64,000 bases of DNA from Sphingomonas jatrophae (GTDB lineage: Bacteria; Pseudomonadota; Alphaproteobacteria; Sphingomonadales; Sphingomonadaceae), in NCBI RefSeq assembly GCF_900113315.1, contig NZ_FOZG01000001.1, positions 1,860,001 through 1,924,000 on the forward strand, in the 5' to 3' direction. The position numbers were made by a program, and so were the translations under genes. Positions within the stretch are counted from its first letter, which is position 1. Each line of letters begins with the position of its first letter. Positions 41,738 to 49,872 of this stretch are shown here, piece by piece. The notes below the pieces were generated by a model, which saw only the letters and a program-made list of their open reading frames with translations, ran no database searches and was not told the origin of the DNA.

Positions 41738-42902
41738 TTTCAGCCCCGAGCAGAAGGCGCTCCGCGCCGAGTTCCGCGCCTATCTCGACGGGATCATGAC
41801 CCCGGACGTGCGCGCCGCCACGCTGAACGCGGAAAGCGGCCCCGCCTATCGCGAGGTCATCAAGCAGATGGGGCGCGACGGCTGGCTGACGCCCGGCTGG
41901 CCGAAGGAACATGGCGGCAAGGGGCTGGACCCCCTGACGCAGAAGATCCTGCTGGAGGAACTGGTGCTGGCCGATGCGCCGTTCCCGTTCGTCACCGTCA
42001 ACACCGTCGGCCCCGCGCTGATGCGGCTCGGCACGCCCGAGCAGCAGGCCGCCATCCTGCCGCGCATTGCGACAGGCGACCTGATCTTCGCCATCGGCTA
42101 TTCGGAGCCGGGCGCGGGCACCGACCTCGCCAACCTCAAGACGCGCGCGGTGCGCGACGGCGACGATTATGTCGTCAACGGGCAGAAGATCTTCACCAGC
42201 GGCGCCGAAGGCGCGGATTACGTTTTCCTGGCGGTGCGCACCGATCCGGATGCGCCGCCGCACAAGGGCATCACCATCCTGATGATGGACACCAAGCTGC
42301 CCGGCTTCTCCGTCTCGCCGATCTGGACGGTGGGCGGCTTCCGCACCAACGTGACCTATTACGAGGATGTCCGCGTTCCCGCCGACATGGTGATCGGCGA
42401 GGTCAATGGCGGCTGGCGCCTGATCGCCGAGCAGCTCAACCACGAGCGGATCGGCCTCGCCGCGCTGACCTATGGCGCCAATGGCTGCTTCGACCAGGTG
42501 GTCGCGTGGGCGCGCGAGGTGGAGGCAGGCGGCGGCATCCTGCTCGATGTGCCATGGGTCCAGTCGGCGCTGGGCGAGGCCTATGCGCTGCTCAGCGCGA
42601 TCGGCCAGATGGGCAACCGCGTGGCGGCCGAAGTGGCGCAGGGCTCGACCCGCGCCGATCTCGCCTCCGGGCTCAAGGTGTTCGGAACCGAGGGGGTGAT
42701 CAAGGTCATGCGCCTGCTGCTCGATGTGCTGGGGCCCGTGGGGCTGGTGAAGGACGGCTCGCCCGGCGCGGTGCTGCGCGGCCGGATCGAGCGTGAATAT
42801 CGCAAGTGCCAGATCAACACGTTCGGCGGCGGCACCGCCGAGGTGCTGCGCGACATGGTGGCGCAGGTCGGCCTCAAGATGCCGCGGGCGGCCCGGGCAT
42901 GA
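41727..42902 (+). CDS. Acyl-CoA dehydrogenase, long FadE29/ChsE2-like subunit
   Basis: Acyl-CoA dehydrogenase of 391 residues: WPKEHGGKGLDPLTQKILLE, IGYSEPGAGTDLANLKTRAV, GQKIFTSGAEGADYVFLAVR, and the C-terminal QINTFGGGTAEVLRDMVAQV. Position and type match FadE29 (ChsE2) of the Mycobacterium propionyl side-chain operon, where it forms a heterotetramer with FadE28 to desaturate the C22 steroid acyl-CoA. The partner here is two genes downstream at 43845. ATG 41727 follows GAGGGA and overlaps the ligase. Assignment of substrate is by operon analogy. Confidence 0.9.
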   Translation: MQVDFSPEQKALRAEFRAYLDGIMTPDVRAATLNAESGPAYREVIKQMGRDGWLTPGWPKEHGGKGLDPLTQKILLEELVLADAPFPFVTVNTVGPALMRLGTPEQQAAILPRIATGDLIFAIGYSEPGAGTDLANLKTRAVRDGDDYVVNGQKIFTSGAEGADYVFLAVRTDPDAPPHKGITILMMDTKLPGFSVSPIWTVGGFRTNVTYYEDVRVPADMVIGEVNGGWRLIAEQLNHERIGLAALTYGANGCFDQVVAWAREVEAGGGILLDVPWVQSALGEAYALLSAIGQMGNRVAAEVAQGSTRADLASGLKVFGTEGVIKVMRLLLDVLGPVGLVKDGSPGAVLRGRIEREYRKCQINTFGGGTAEVLRDMVAQVGLKMPRAARA

Positions 42903-43834
42903 GCGCGCTCCTCGAACAGGCCCGCGAATGGGTCGGCAAGCCCGCCAACAAGCCGGCGACGGCGCGCGATGCGGTCAACCTGCCAATGATTCGCCGCTGG
43001 TGCGAGGCGATGGGCGAGACCAACCCCGTCTATACCGACGAGGCCGCCGCCCGCGCCGCGGGCCACCCCGGCATCGTCGCGCCGCCGGCGATGCTGGATG
43101 TGTGGGCGATGCCGCCCTATCGCCCCGGCGGCCGGACGAGCGAGGAGGACATGCCCGTCCTCGCGCTGTTCGATCAGGCGGGCTATACCGGCGTCGTCGC
43201 GACCAATGTCGAGCAGCACTATAACCGCTATCTGACGCTGGGCGACGTCGTCACCTCGACGCCGACCGTCGCCGACGTGTCCGACGAGAAGCGCACTGGG
43301 CTCGGCATCGGCCATTTCGTTACCCTCGCCTACGATTTCACCGTCGATGGCGAGCCGGTCGGGCGGATGACGTTCCGCGTGCTCAAGTTCAAGCCGAACC
43401 TGAAGCAGCCCGAGCCGCAGGCCGCCCCCGCCGCGGGCGCCGAGAGCTTCCCGCATCCGCGGCCCGCCATCACGCACGACAATGCCTTCTTCTGGGAGGG
43501 GCTGAACAACCGCAAGCTGCTGTTCCAGTCGTTCGGCGGGCGCCTGCGCCATCCGCCGGGGCCGATGGATCCGGTGACGGGCAGCCTCGATTTCGACATC
43601 GTCGAGGCGAGCGGGCGCGGCACCATCCACAGCTTCGTTGTCATGCACCAGCCGCGCATGCCGGGCTTCGATTATCCGCTGCCCGTGGTGCTGGTCGAGC
43701 TGGAGGAGGGCGTCCGCATCGTCGCGAACATGATCGACGCCAGCCCGGAGGACGTCGCCATCGGCCGCGCCGTCACCGCCGACTTCGTGGAGGTGGAGCC
43801 CGGCTACGTGCTGCCCGCCTTCCGCCTCGCCTGA
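42899..43834 (+). CDS. ChsH2-like fusion: MaoC N-terminal domain plus DUF35 OB fold
   Basis: Fused protein of 311 residues. The first part (to about 160) is a MaoC-type hot-dog with MIRRWCEAMGETNPVYTDEA and HPGIVAPPAMLDVW. The second (about 190-305) is a DUF35 OB domain, FWEGLNNRKLLFQSFGGRLR, then HSFVVMHQPRMPGFDYPLPV. In the steroid pathway ChsH2 joins ChsH1 as enoyl-CoA hydratase and its DUF35 part docks the Ltp2 aldolase. The four zinc-ribbon Cys usual in DUF35 seem to be absent. Start overlaps the dehydrogenase stop (ATGA). Confidence 0.9.
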   Translation: MSALLEQAREWVGKPANKPATARDAVNLPMIRRWCEAMGETNPVYTDEAAARAAGHPGIVAPPAMLDVWAMPPYRPGGRTSEEDMPVLALFDQAGYTGVVATNVEQHYNRYLTLGDVVTSTPTVADVSDEKRTGLGIGHFVTLAYDFTVDGEPVGRMTFRVLKFKPNLKQPEPQAAPAAGAESFPHPRPAITHDNAFFWEGLNNRKLLFQSFGGRLRHPPGPMDPVTGSLDFDIVEASGRGTIHSFVVMHQPRMPGFDYPLPVVLVELEEGVRIVANMIDASPEDVAIGRAVTADFVEVEPGYVLPAFRLA

Positions 43835-43844
43835 GGGGAGAGCC

Positions 43845-44975
43845 ATGGACTTCAACCTATCCGACGATCAGCGCGAATTGCGCGATCTCGCCGCGCGCAT
43901 CCTGAGCGATGCCACCAGCGACGAAAAGCTGCGCGATTTCGCCGCCTCGGGCGAGCCCTTTGACAGCGCCCTCTGGCAGACGCTGGCGGAGGCCGGGCTG
44001 CTCGGCCTTGCCGTCTCCGAGGCCGGTGGCGGGCTTGGCCTCGGCATGATCGACCTCGGCCTGCTGCTGGAAGAGCAGGGCCGCACGCTGGCACCGCTGC
44101 CGCTCACCGGCACGCTGGCGATGGCGGCGGTGGCGCTCGATCGGGAGGGCAGCGACAGCCAGAAGGCGTGGCTGCCCAAGGTCGTCGCGGGCGAGGCGAT
44201 CCTGGCCGTCGCCGTCGAGGAGCTGGGCGGGCTCGATCCCGCGCAGCCGATCGCGCGCGCGATTGCCGACGGCAATGGCTGGCGGCTGAGCGGCACCAAG
44301 ATGGCGGTGCCCTATGCCGCGCAGGCGCAGGCGCTGCTGGTGACGGCGACGACCGAGCAGGGCCCGGCGCTGTTCCTCGTCGATCCGGCAACGCCGGGCC
44401 TGCGGATCGAGGCGCAGGCGTCGACCAGCGGCGAGCCGCAGGCGATGGTGACGCTGGATGGCGTGACGCTGGACGGCGACGCGATCGTCGGCAGCATCGA
44501 GGACGGTGCCCGCATCGTGCGCGAGCTGGTGCAGCGCGGGCAGGTGGCGCTGGCGCAGCGCCAGGTGGGCGTCGCGGCGGAAGCGCTGCGGCGCACTGCC
44601 GATTATTCGTCCAACCGCATCCAGTTCGGCAAGGCGCTCGGCAGCTTCCAGGCGGTGCAGCAGCGTGCGGCCGACGGCTTCATCGATGTCGAGGCGATGC
44701 GCGGCACGGCGCTGCTCGCCGCATGGCAGATCGACACCGGCACGGTGCAGGAGGCGGACATCGCCACCGCCAAATATTGGGCGGCGGCGGGCGGCCACCG
44801 CGTCGTCCACACCGCGCAGCACCTGCATGGCGGAATGGGCGCGGACGTGACCTATCCCATCCACCGCTTCTTCCTTACCGCCACGCAGATCGGCGAAACG
44901 CTGGGCGGCGCATCGCCGATGGCGGCGCGGATCGGCGCGGCCATCGCGCACGGACAGACGGAGCCGCTGGCATGA
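43845..44975 (+). CDS. Acyl-CoA dehydrogenase, FadE28/ChsE1-like subunit
   Basis: Acyl-CoA dehydrogenase of 376 residues: AEAGLLGLAVSEAGGGLGLG, the central AIVGSIEDGARIVRELVQRG, the FAD segment YSSNRIQFGKALGSFQAVQQ and a C-terminal QHLHGGMGADVTYPIHRFFL. It matches the FadE28-type partner of heteromeric steroid dehydrogenases. In Mycobacterium fadE28 and fadE29 are adjacent; here chsH2-like lies between them, a rearranged but complete set. GAGGGGAGAGCC precedes ATG 43845. The 3' end overlaps the chsH1-like gene by 4 bp. Confidence 0.9.
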   Translation: MDFNLSDDQRELRDLAARILSDATSDEKLRDFAASGEPFDSALWQTLAEAGLLGLAVSEAGGGLGLGMIDLGLLLEEQGRTLAPLPLTGTLAMAAVALDREGSDSQKAWLPKVVAGEAILAVAVEELGGLDPAQPIARAIADGNGWRLSGTKMAVPYAAQAQALLVTATTEQGPALFLVDPATPGLRIEAQASTSGEPQAMVTLDGVTLDGDAIVGSIEDGARIVRELVQRGQVALAQRQVGVAAEALRRTADYSSNRIQFGKALGSFQAVQQRAADGFIDVEAMRGTALLAAWQIDTGTVQEADIATAKYWAAAGGHRVVHTAQHLHGGMGADVTYPIHRFFLTATQIGETLGGASPMAARIGAAIAHGQTEPLA

Positions 44976-45370
44976 CCTTTCCCGCAGCCGGGCAGACCCT
45001 GCCCGAACTCGCCTTGCCGATCACCGCCGGCGCCATCGTCGCCGGCGCGATCGCCACCAATGATTTCGAGAATGTCCACCACGACAAGGCCGCCGCGCAG
45101 GCGACCGGCGTGCCCGACATCTTCATGAACATCCTGACCACCAACGGCTTCGTCCAGCGCTACGTCAGCGATTGGTGCGGCACGCAGGCACGCATCGCCG
45201 GCATCGCCATCCGCCTCGGCGCGCCCAATTTCGTCGGCGACACGATGACGCTGACCGGCGAGGTGGCGAGCGTCGAGGGCGACCGCGCCACCGTCTCCGT
45301 GCGCGGGCGCAACAGCATCGGCGACCATGTCACCGCAACCGTCACCCTCGATTACGGGAGCGCACGATGA
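44972..45370 (+). CDS. ChsH1-like MaoC-family hydratase subunit
   Basis: Small MaoC-like protein of 132 residues. Hydratase 2 features are visible: TNDFENVHHDKAAAQATGVP (the His-containing overhanging segment), DIFMNILTTNGFVQRYVSDW, and IRLGAPNFVGDTMTLTGEV. ChsH1 forms a hetero-tetramer with ChsH2 that adds water to the steroid enoyl-CoA, giving the tertiary alcohol cleaved by Ltp2. Order chsH2, fadE28, chsH1, ltp2 with 4-bp overlaps supports the same role. Not a complete double hot-dog alone. Confidence 0.88.
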   Translation: MTFPAAGQTLPELALPITAGAIVAGAIATNDFENVHHDKAAAQATGVPDIFMNILTTNGFVQRYVSDWCGTQARIAGIAIRLGAPNFVGDTMTLTGEVASVEGDRATVSVRGRNSIGDHVTATVTLDYGSAR

Positions 45371-46539
45371 CCGACGCACTATCGGGCAAGGCCGCCATCG
45401 TCGGCATCGGCGCCACCGAATTCTCGAAGAATAGCGGGCGTTCGGAACTGCGCCTCGCCGTCGAGGCGATCACCGCCGCGCTGGACGATGCGGGTATCGA
45501 CCGCGCCGAGGTGGACGGCCTGTGCACCTACACGATGGACAATAATCCGGAGATCGAGGTCTTCCGGAACATCGGCGGCAAGCAGCTCAAATTCTTCAGC
45601 CGCATCCATTATGGCGGCGGTGCGGCCTGCGCGCCGATCATGCAGGCGGCGATGGCGGTGGCGACGGGCGTCGCCGAGGTGGTCGTCTGCTACCGCGCGA
45701 TGAACGAGCGGTCGCAATATCGCTTCGGCAGCGGCTACACGCCGCCGCCCGTGCCCAATGCGGAGAGCGCGCATTACGGCTATTACGTGCCGTTCGGCCT
45801 CGTCTCGCCCGCATCGTGGGTGGCGATGGCGGCGCAGCGCTACATGTATGAAACGGGCGCGACCTCCGAGGATTTCGGTCGCGTTTCCGTCGCCTGCCGG
45901 CGCCATGCCGCGACCAACCCCAAGGCGTGGTTCTACGAGCAGCCGATCACGCTGGCCGATCATCAGGCCTCGCGCTGGATCGTCGAGCCGCTGCACCTGC
46001 TCGATTGCTGCCAGGAATCGGACGGTGCGCAGGCGATCGTCGTCACCACCGCCGCGCGTGCCGCCAAGTTGCGCCAGCCGCCCGTCATCGTCCGCGCCGC
46101 GGCGCAAGGGGCGGCGGACGACCAGCAGATGATGACCAGCTATTACCGGCCGGACATCTCCCGCCTGTCGGAAATGGATCTCGTCGCCCAGCAGCTCTAC
46201 GCGCAGGCGGGCGTCGGCCCGGCGGACATCCGCACCGCCGTGCTCTACGATCACTTCTCGCCCTTCGTGCTGCCGCAGATCGAGGCGTTCGGCTTCGCGG
46301 CCAAGGGTCAGGCGCGCCACTTCATCCGGGAGGAGGGCATCGAGATTGGCGGGCGCCTGCCGGTGAACACCAATGGCGGCCAGCTGGGCGAGGCCTATAT
46401 CCACGGCATGAACGGCATTGCCGAGGGCGTGCGCCAGGTGCGCGGCACTGCGGTGAACCAGGTGCCCGGCGACGGGCTGGTGCTGGTGACGGCGGGCACC
46501 GGCGTGCCGACGAGCGGGCTGATCCTCGGCGCCGCCTGA
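45367..46539 (+). CDS. Ltp2-like thiolase-fold aldolase (lipid-transfer-like)
   Basis: Thiolase-fold protein of 390 residues without the classical CxS/CxG thiolase nucleophile: HYGGGAACAPIMQAAMAVAT takes its place. It keeps VLYDHFSPFVLPQIEAFGF and NTNGGQLGEAYIHGMNGIAE, two Tyr-bearing segments that match the active-site tyrosines of Ltp2 retroaldolases. In steroid catabolism Ltp2 with ChsH2 DUF35 splits off propionyl-CoA and leaves a 17-ketone. Start overlaps chsH1 stop (ATGA). Which acyl unit is released here is not known. Confidence 0.88.
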   Translation: MTDALSGKAAIVGIGATEFSKNSGRSELRLAVEAITAALDDAGIDRAEVDGLCTYTMDNNPEIEVFRNIGGKQLKFFSRIHYGGGAACAPIMQAAMAVATGVAEVVVCYRAMNERSQYRFGSGYTPPPVPNAESAHYGYYVPFGLVSPASWVAMAAQRYMYETGATSEDFGRVSVACRRHAATNPKAWFYEQPITLADHQASRWIVEPLHLLDCCQESDGAQAIVVTTAARAAKLRQPPVIVRAAAQGAADDQQMMTSYYRPDISRLSEMDLVAQQLYAQAGVGPADIRTAVLYDHFSPFVLPQIEAFGFAAKGQARHFIREEGIEIGGRLPVNTNGGQLGEAYIHGMNGIAEGVRQVRGTAVNQVPGDGLVLVTAGTGVPTSGLILGAA

Positions 46540-46594
46540 TCCTGCCGCCTTGCCCGCCGGCCATCCACGCGCCACGGAAGGCGCGGGCGGTGGG

Positions 46595-48244
46595 ATGACG
46601 GGCATGAGGGCGACAGCGGCGGCCGTGGAGAGGGAGCGCGGGCCGCTGTCCGTGCCCGCCTTCCGCGCGATCTGGACGACCAGCCTGCTCGGCAATGCCG
46701 CGCTGCTGATCCTCGGCGTCGGCGCATCGTGGGCGATGACGGACATGACCTCCTCGCCGCGGCTGGTGGCGGCGGTGCAGACCGCGCTGATGCTGCCGGT
46801 GATGCTGCTGTCGATGGCGGCAGGAGCCGTCGCCGACATGTATGATCGCCGCCGCGTGGTGCTGGCGGCGCTGTCGCTCGCCTCCGGCGGTGCGGCGCTG
46901 CTGACGCTGCTGGCCGCCGCCGGGCTGGTGACGCCGGGCGTATTGCTGGTCGCCTGCTTCCTGATCGGCTGCGGCGTCGCGCTGGCGGGCCCGTCCTGGC
47001 AGGGATCGGCGGCGGAGCAGGTGCCGCCGCCGCTGGTGGCGCCCGCCATCGCGCTCAACAGCATCAGCTACAATGTCGCGCGCAGCCTCGGCCCCGCGGC
47101 CGGCGGCGTCATCGTCAAGGCGGGCGGCGCCGTCGCCGCCTTCGGCGCGGCGGCGATCCTCTATCTGCCGCTGATCGCCGCATTCTTCGCGTGGCGCCGC
47201 GTGCGCGAGCCGAGCCGCCTGCCGCCCGAGCGGCTGGGCTACGCCATTGGCGGCGGCCTGCGCTACATCGTCAACGCCCCGCCGGTGCGTGCGCTCCTGG
47301 TGCGGCTGGCGCTCACTGGGCTGCTCGCGGGATCGCTGTCGGGCCTGATGCCGCTGGTGGTGCGCGACATCCTCGGCGGCGGCGCCGGCGTCTATGGCCT
47401 GATGCTGGGCATCATCGGCGCGGGCGCGCTGACGGGAGCGCTGACCGCGGGCGAGCTGCGGCGGCGCTACCCCAACGAATGGCTGGTGCGCGCGGGCACC
47501 GCGATCACCGGGTCCGCCTATCTCGTCGTCGCGCTCAGCCCCAGCCTGTGGCTTACCGCGCCCGCTCTGTTCGCCATGGGGGCGGCGTGGATGGTGTTCG
47601 TGACCGTCATGAACATCGGCGTGCAGCTGCTGGTGCCACGCTGGGTCGCGGGGCGGGCGCTGGCAGGATATCAGGCCGCGATCATGGGCGGCCTCGCGCT
47701 CGGCAGCTGGAGCTGGGGGCAGGTGGCCGGCGCCTTCGGCGTGGCGCAGGCGCTGATCGTGTCGGGCGTCGTCACGCTTGGCGCGGTTCTGCTCGGCCGC
47801 TGGTTCCCCATGCCGCGCGAGGCGACGGTGGAGGAGGGCAGCGGCCTTGCCACCCCGGCCGTCGCGCTGGCGCTGACCGCGCGCAGCGGCCCGATCACCA
47901 TCGAGATCGGCTACCGCGTCGATCCGGCCCGCGCGCGCGAGTTCTACACCGCCATGCAGGAGGTACGGCTGATCCGGAAGCGCAACGGCGCCTATCAATG
48001 GCTGCTCTCACGCGACGTGGCGGCGCCGGATGCTTGGCTGGAGCGCTATCATTACCTCACCTGGGCGGATTATCTGCGCCAGCGCGATCGCCGCACCGCG
48101 GAGGAGGAAGCATTCGAGCGCGACATGCTGGCGCGGCTGGTGCACCCTGACGGGATCGTGGTGCGGCGCTGGCTGGAGCGGCCGTTCGGCTCGGTCCGCT
48201 GGAAGGATGAAACACCCGATCCGGGGCAGCCGGCGGGGGTCTGA
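46595..48244 (+). CDS. MFS transporter (MFS_3/EntS-like) with C-terminal soluble domain
   Basis: Membrane protein of about 549 residues. The first 410 form a 12-helix MFS_3 transporter: FRAIWTTSLLGNAALLILGV, DMYDRRRVVLAALSLASGGA, ALNSISYNVARSLGPAAGG. The C-terminal 130 residues are soluble (ITIEIGYRVDPARAREFYTA, then YHYLTWADYLRQRDR) and look like an antibiotic-biosynthesis-monooxygenase (ferredoxin-like) fold, a usual add-on in this subfamily. Start at 46595 or 46604. It follows the aldolase by 55 bp and may export a by-product or intermediate. Confidence 0.87.
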   Translation: MTGMRATAAAVERERGPLSVPAFRAIWTTSLLGNAALLILGVGASWAMTDMTSSPRLVAAVQTALMLPVMLLSMAAGAVADMYDRRRVVLAALSLASGGAALLTLLAAAGLVTPGVLLVACFLIGCGVALAGPSWQGSAAEQVPPPLVAPAIALNSISYNVARSLGPAAGGVIVKAGGAVAAFGAAAILYLPLIAAFFAWRRVREPSRLPPERLGYAIGGGLRYIVNAPPVRALLVRLALTGLLAGSLSGLMPLVVRDILGGGAGVYGLMLGIIGAGALTGALTAGELRRRYPNEWLVRAGTAITGSAYLVVALSPSLWLTAPALFAMGAAWMVFVTVMNIGVQLLVPRWVAGRALAGYQAAIMGGLALGSWSWGQVAGAFGVAQALIVSGVVTLGAVLLGRWFPMPREATVEEGSGLATPAVALALTARSGPITIEIGYRVDPARAREFYTAMQEVRLIRKRNGAYQWLLSRDVAAPDAWLERYHYLTWADYLRQRDRRTAEEEAFERDMLARLVHPDGIVVRRWLERPFGSVRWKDETPDPGQPAGV

Positions 48245-48257
48245 CGGGGAGAGGGAC

Positions 48258-49076
48258 ATGCTGAAATGCATCGCGCTGCTGAAGCGCAAGCCGGGCCTGA
48301 GCGACGAAGCGCTGGTCGCTTATTACGAAGGGCGGCACGCGCCGCTGATCGTCGGCCTGTGCCCGCAGATCCTCGCCTATCGGCGTAACTTCGTGCAGGC
48401 GGAGGGCCGGTTCGAATTCGGCGCGGCGATCGATTTCGATGTCGTCACCGAACTCTATTTCGCCGACCGCACCGCCTATGACGCCTTCGTCGCGCGCAAT
48501 GCCGAGCCGGAGGTGGCGCGCCTGATCGCCGAGGATGAGGAGAATGTGTTCGATCGCGCCGCCACGCGCATGATGGTGGTGGAGGAACATGGCGGCGCGA
48601 TCCCCGGCCGCCCGGTGCCCGCCGCCGACGGCCTGCGCGCGCTGCAGGACGAGCGCGCGATCCAGCGCGGCCTTGCCCGGTTCGCGCGCGTGCTCGACGG
48701 CAAGGACTGGGGGAGCCTAGGGGACGTGTTCGCCGCCGATCTCGACTTCGACTACGGGCAGGGCGAGCGGCAGGGCATGGCGGCGCTGGAGGATCAGATG
48801 CGCCGCTATCTCGATGCGTGCGGCGGCACGCAGCATCTGCTGGGCAGCATCCTCGTCGACGTGGACGGGGACAGTGCGGTCAGCCGCGCCTATGTCCAGG
48901 CGCGGCACCAGCGGCGCGGCGAGGGCGGCGGCGCCATCTTCGACTCGAACGGCGAATATGTCGATCGGTGGGCGCGGCGCGCCGACGGCTGGCGGATCGT
49001 GCGGCGCGATGCGACTTGGGCGACGCACAGCGGCGATCCGGCGATCCTGGCGGCCGGCGCGGACGAGCTGGGCTGA
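48258..49076 (+). CDS. EthD-domain plus SnoaL-like fusion protein
   Basis: Two-domain protein of 272 residues. Residues 1-110 resemble the EthD/ferredoxin-like dimeric alpha-beta barrel (MLKCIALLKRKPGLSDEALV, AYYEGRHAPLIVGLCPQ). Residues 125-265 form a SnoaL/NTF2-like domain (RAIQRGLARFARVLDGKDWG, VFAADLDFDYGQGE, DRWARRADGWRIVRRDATWA). EthD proteins accompany P450 or oxygenase systems and are needed for ether breakdown in rhodococci; the role is unclear. GGGAGAGGG precedes ATG 48258. End of the plus-strand run; next gene is convergent after 4 bp. Confidence 0.85.
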   Translation: MLKCIALLKRKPGLSDEALVAYYEGRHAPLIVGLCPQILAYRRNFVQAEGRFEFGAAIDFDVVTELYFADRTAYDAFVARNAEPEVARLIAEDEENVFDRAATRMMVVEEHGGAIPGRPVPAADGLRALQDERAIQRGLARFARVLDGKDWGSLGDVFAADLDFDYGQGERQGMAALEDQMRRYLDACGGTQHLLGSILVDVDGDSAVSRAYVQARHQRRGEGGGAIFDSNGEYVDRWARRADGWRIVRRDATWATHSGDPAILAAGADELG

Positions 49077-49080
49077 GCGG

Positions 49081-49863
49081 CTACCAATAGGCCCGGCTGG
49101 CGGCGAAGGCGCGGGCGGCAAGCTCGCGCATCGGCCGGCCGCGCCACGCGGTGCTCAGGATCTCGACGCTGACCGGGCCGGCATAGCCGAGCGCGGCGAT
49201 GGTCGCGGCGAAGCGGTGGCAATCGAACACGCCCTCGCCCGGCAGCAGGCGCGCATTGACCGTGTCGGCGGGCGCATCGCCGGTGGATGGCGCGGCATCG
49301 TCGAACTCGACATAGGCGATCGCCTCCAGCGGCACCGTGGCAAGATCGTCCCAGTCGTCGGGCCCGCGCTCGTGATGCCACAGGTCGATCATCGCGCCTG
49401 CCCGGTCGAAGCCGACGGTGCGGGCGAGCGCGACCGTATCGGTGACACGGTCGAGCGGCGTGAACGGCAGATATTCGATGGCGAGGCGCACGCCGTCGCC
49501 CACCGCCGCGCACGCCTGCGCCAGCACGTCGCGCCCGTCCGCCACCGCGACGTTGACCTGCACGAACGGCGCGCCCAGCGCCCGGGCACGCTCACCCGCC
49601 TGCGCAAGTGCCGCGGCGAGGTCCGGCTCCGCACCCAGCATGCCGGCCGCAGTGATCGCACCGCAGCGCAGGTCCGCCGCCGCCAGCCACCGCGCCGCAG
49701 TGTCGAGCCGTCCGCCGCCCGCCTCGAACGCGTCCAGCGTGAAGCGATCGAGCCCGATCAGGTCGAACCCCGCATCCGCCGCCGCTGCGATCTGCGCCTC
49801 CAGCGGCACGGGCGCGCCGAGATAGGGCGAGCCGTTGAACGCGTTGAAGCTGAGCGGCCGCAT
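49081..49863 (-). CDS. Sugar phosphate isomerase/epimerase-like TIM-barrel protein
   Basis: Xylose isomerase-like barrel of 260 residues: FNAFNGSPYLGAPVPLEAQI, AAADAGFDLIGLDRFTLD, LAIEYLPFTPLDRVTDTVA with a Glu metal ligand, DRAGAMIDLWHHERGPDDWD with Asp and His, and a final SVEILSTAWRGRPM. Metal positions look complete, so an isomerase, epimerase or lyase activity is possible. It is the last gene of the KSI-EthD-OYE operon (9 bp after the oxidoreductase). The family member at 12703 is also in a catabolic setting. Confidence 0.82.
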   Translation of the reverse strand: MRPLSFNAFNGSPYLGAPVPLEAQIAAAADAGFDLIGLDRFTLDAFEAGGGRLDTAARWLAAADLRCGAITAAGMLGAEPDLAAALAQAGERARALGAPFVQVNVAVADGRDVLAQACAAVGDGVRLAIEYLPFTPLDRVTDTVALARTVGFDRAGAMIDLWHHERGPDDWDDLATVPLEAIAYVEFDDAAPSTGDAPADTVNARLLPGEGVFDCHRFAATIAALGYAGPVSVEILSTAWRGRPMRELAARAFAASRAYW

Positions 49864-49872
49864 CGCCTCCGC

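Noticed and set aside
45367-46539. Annotation as an acetyl-CoA acetyltransferase (true thiolase)
   Set aside because: The thiolase nucleophile Cys motif is absent and the Ltp2-type tyrosine motifs and operon fit an aldolase better.
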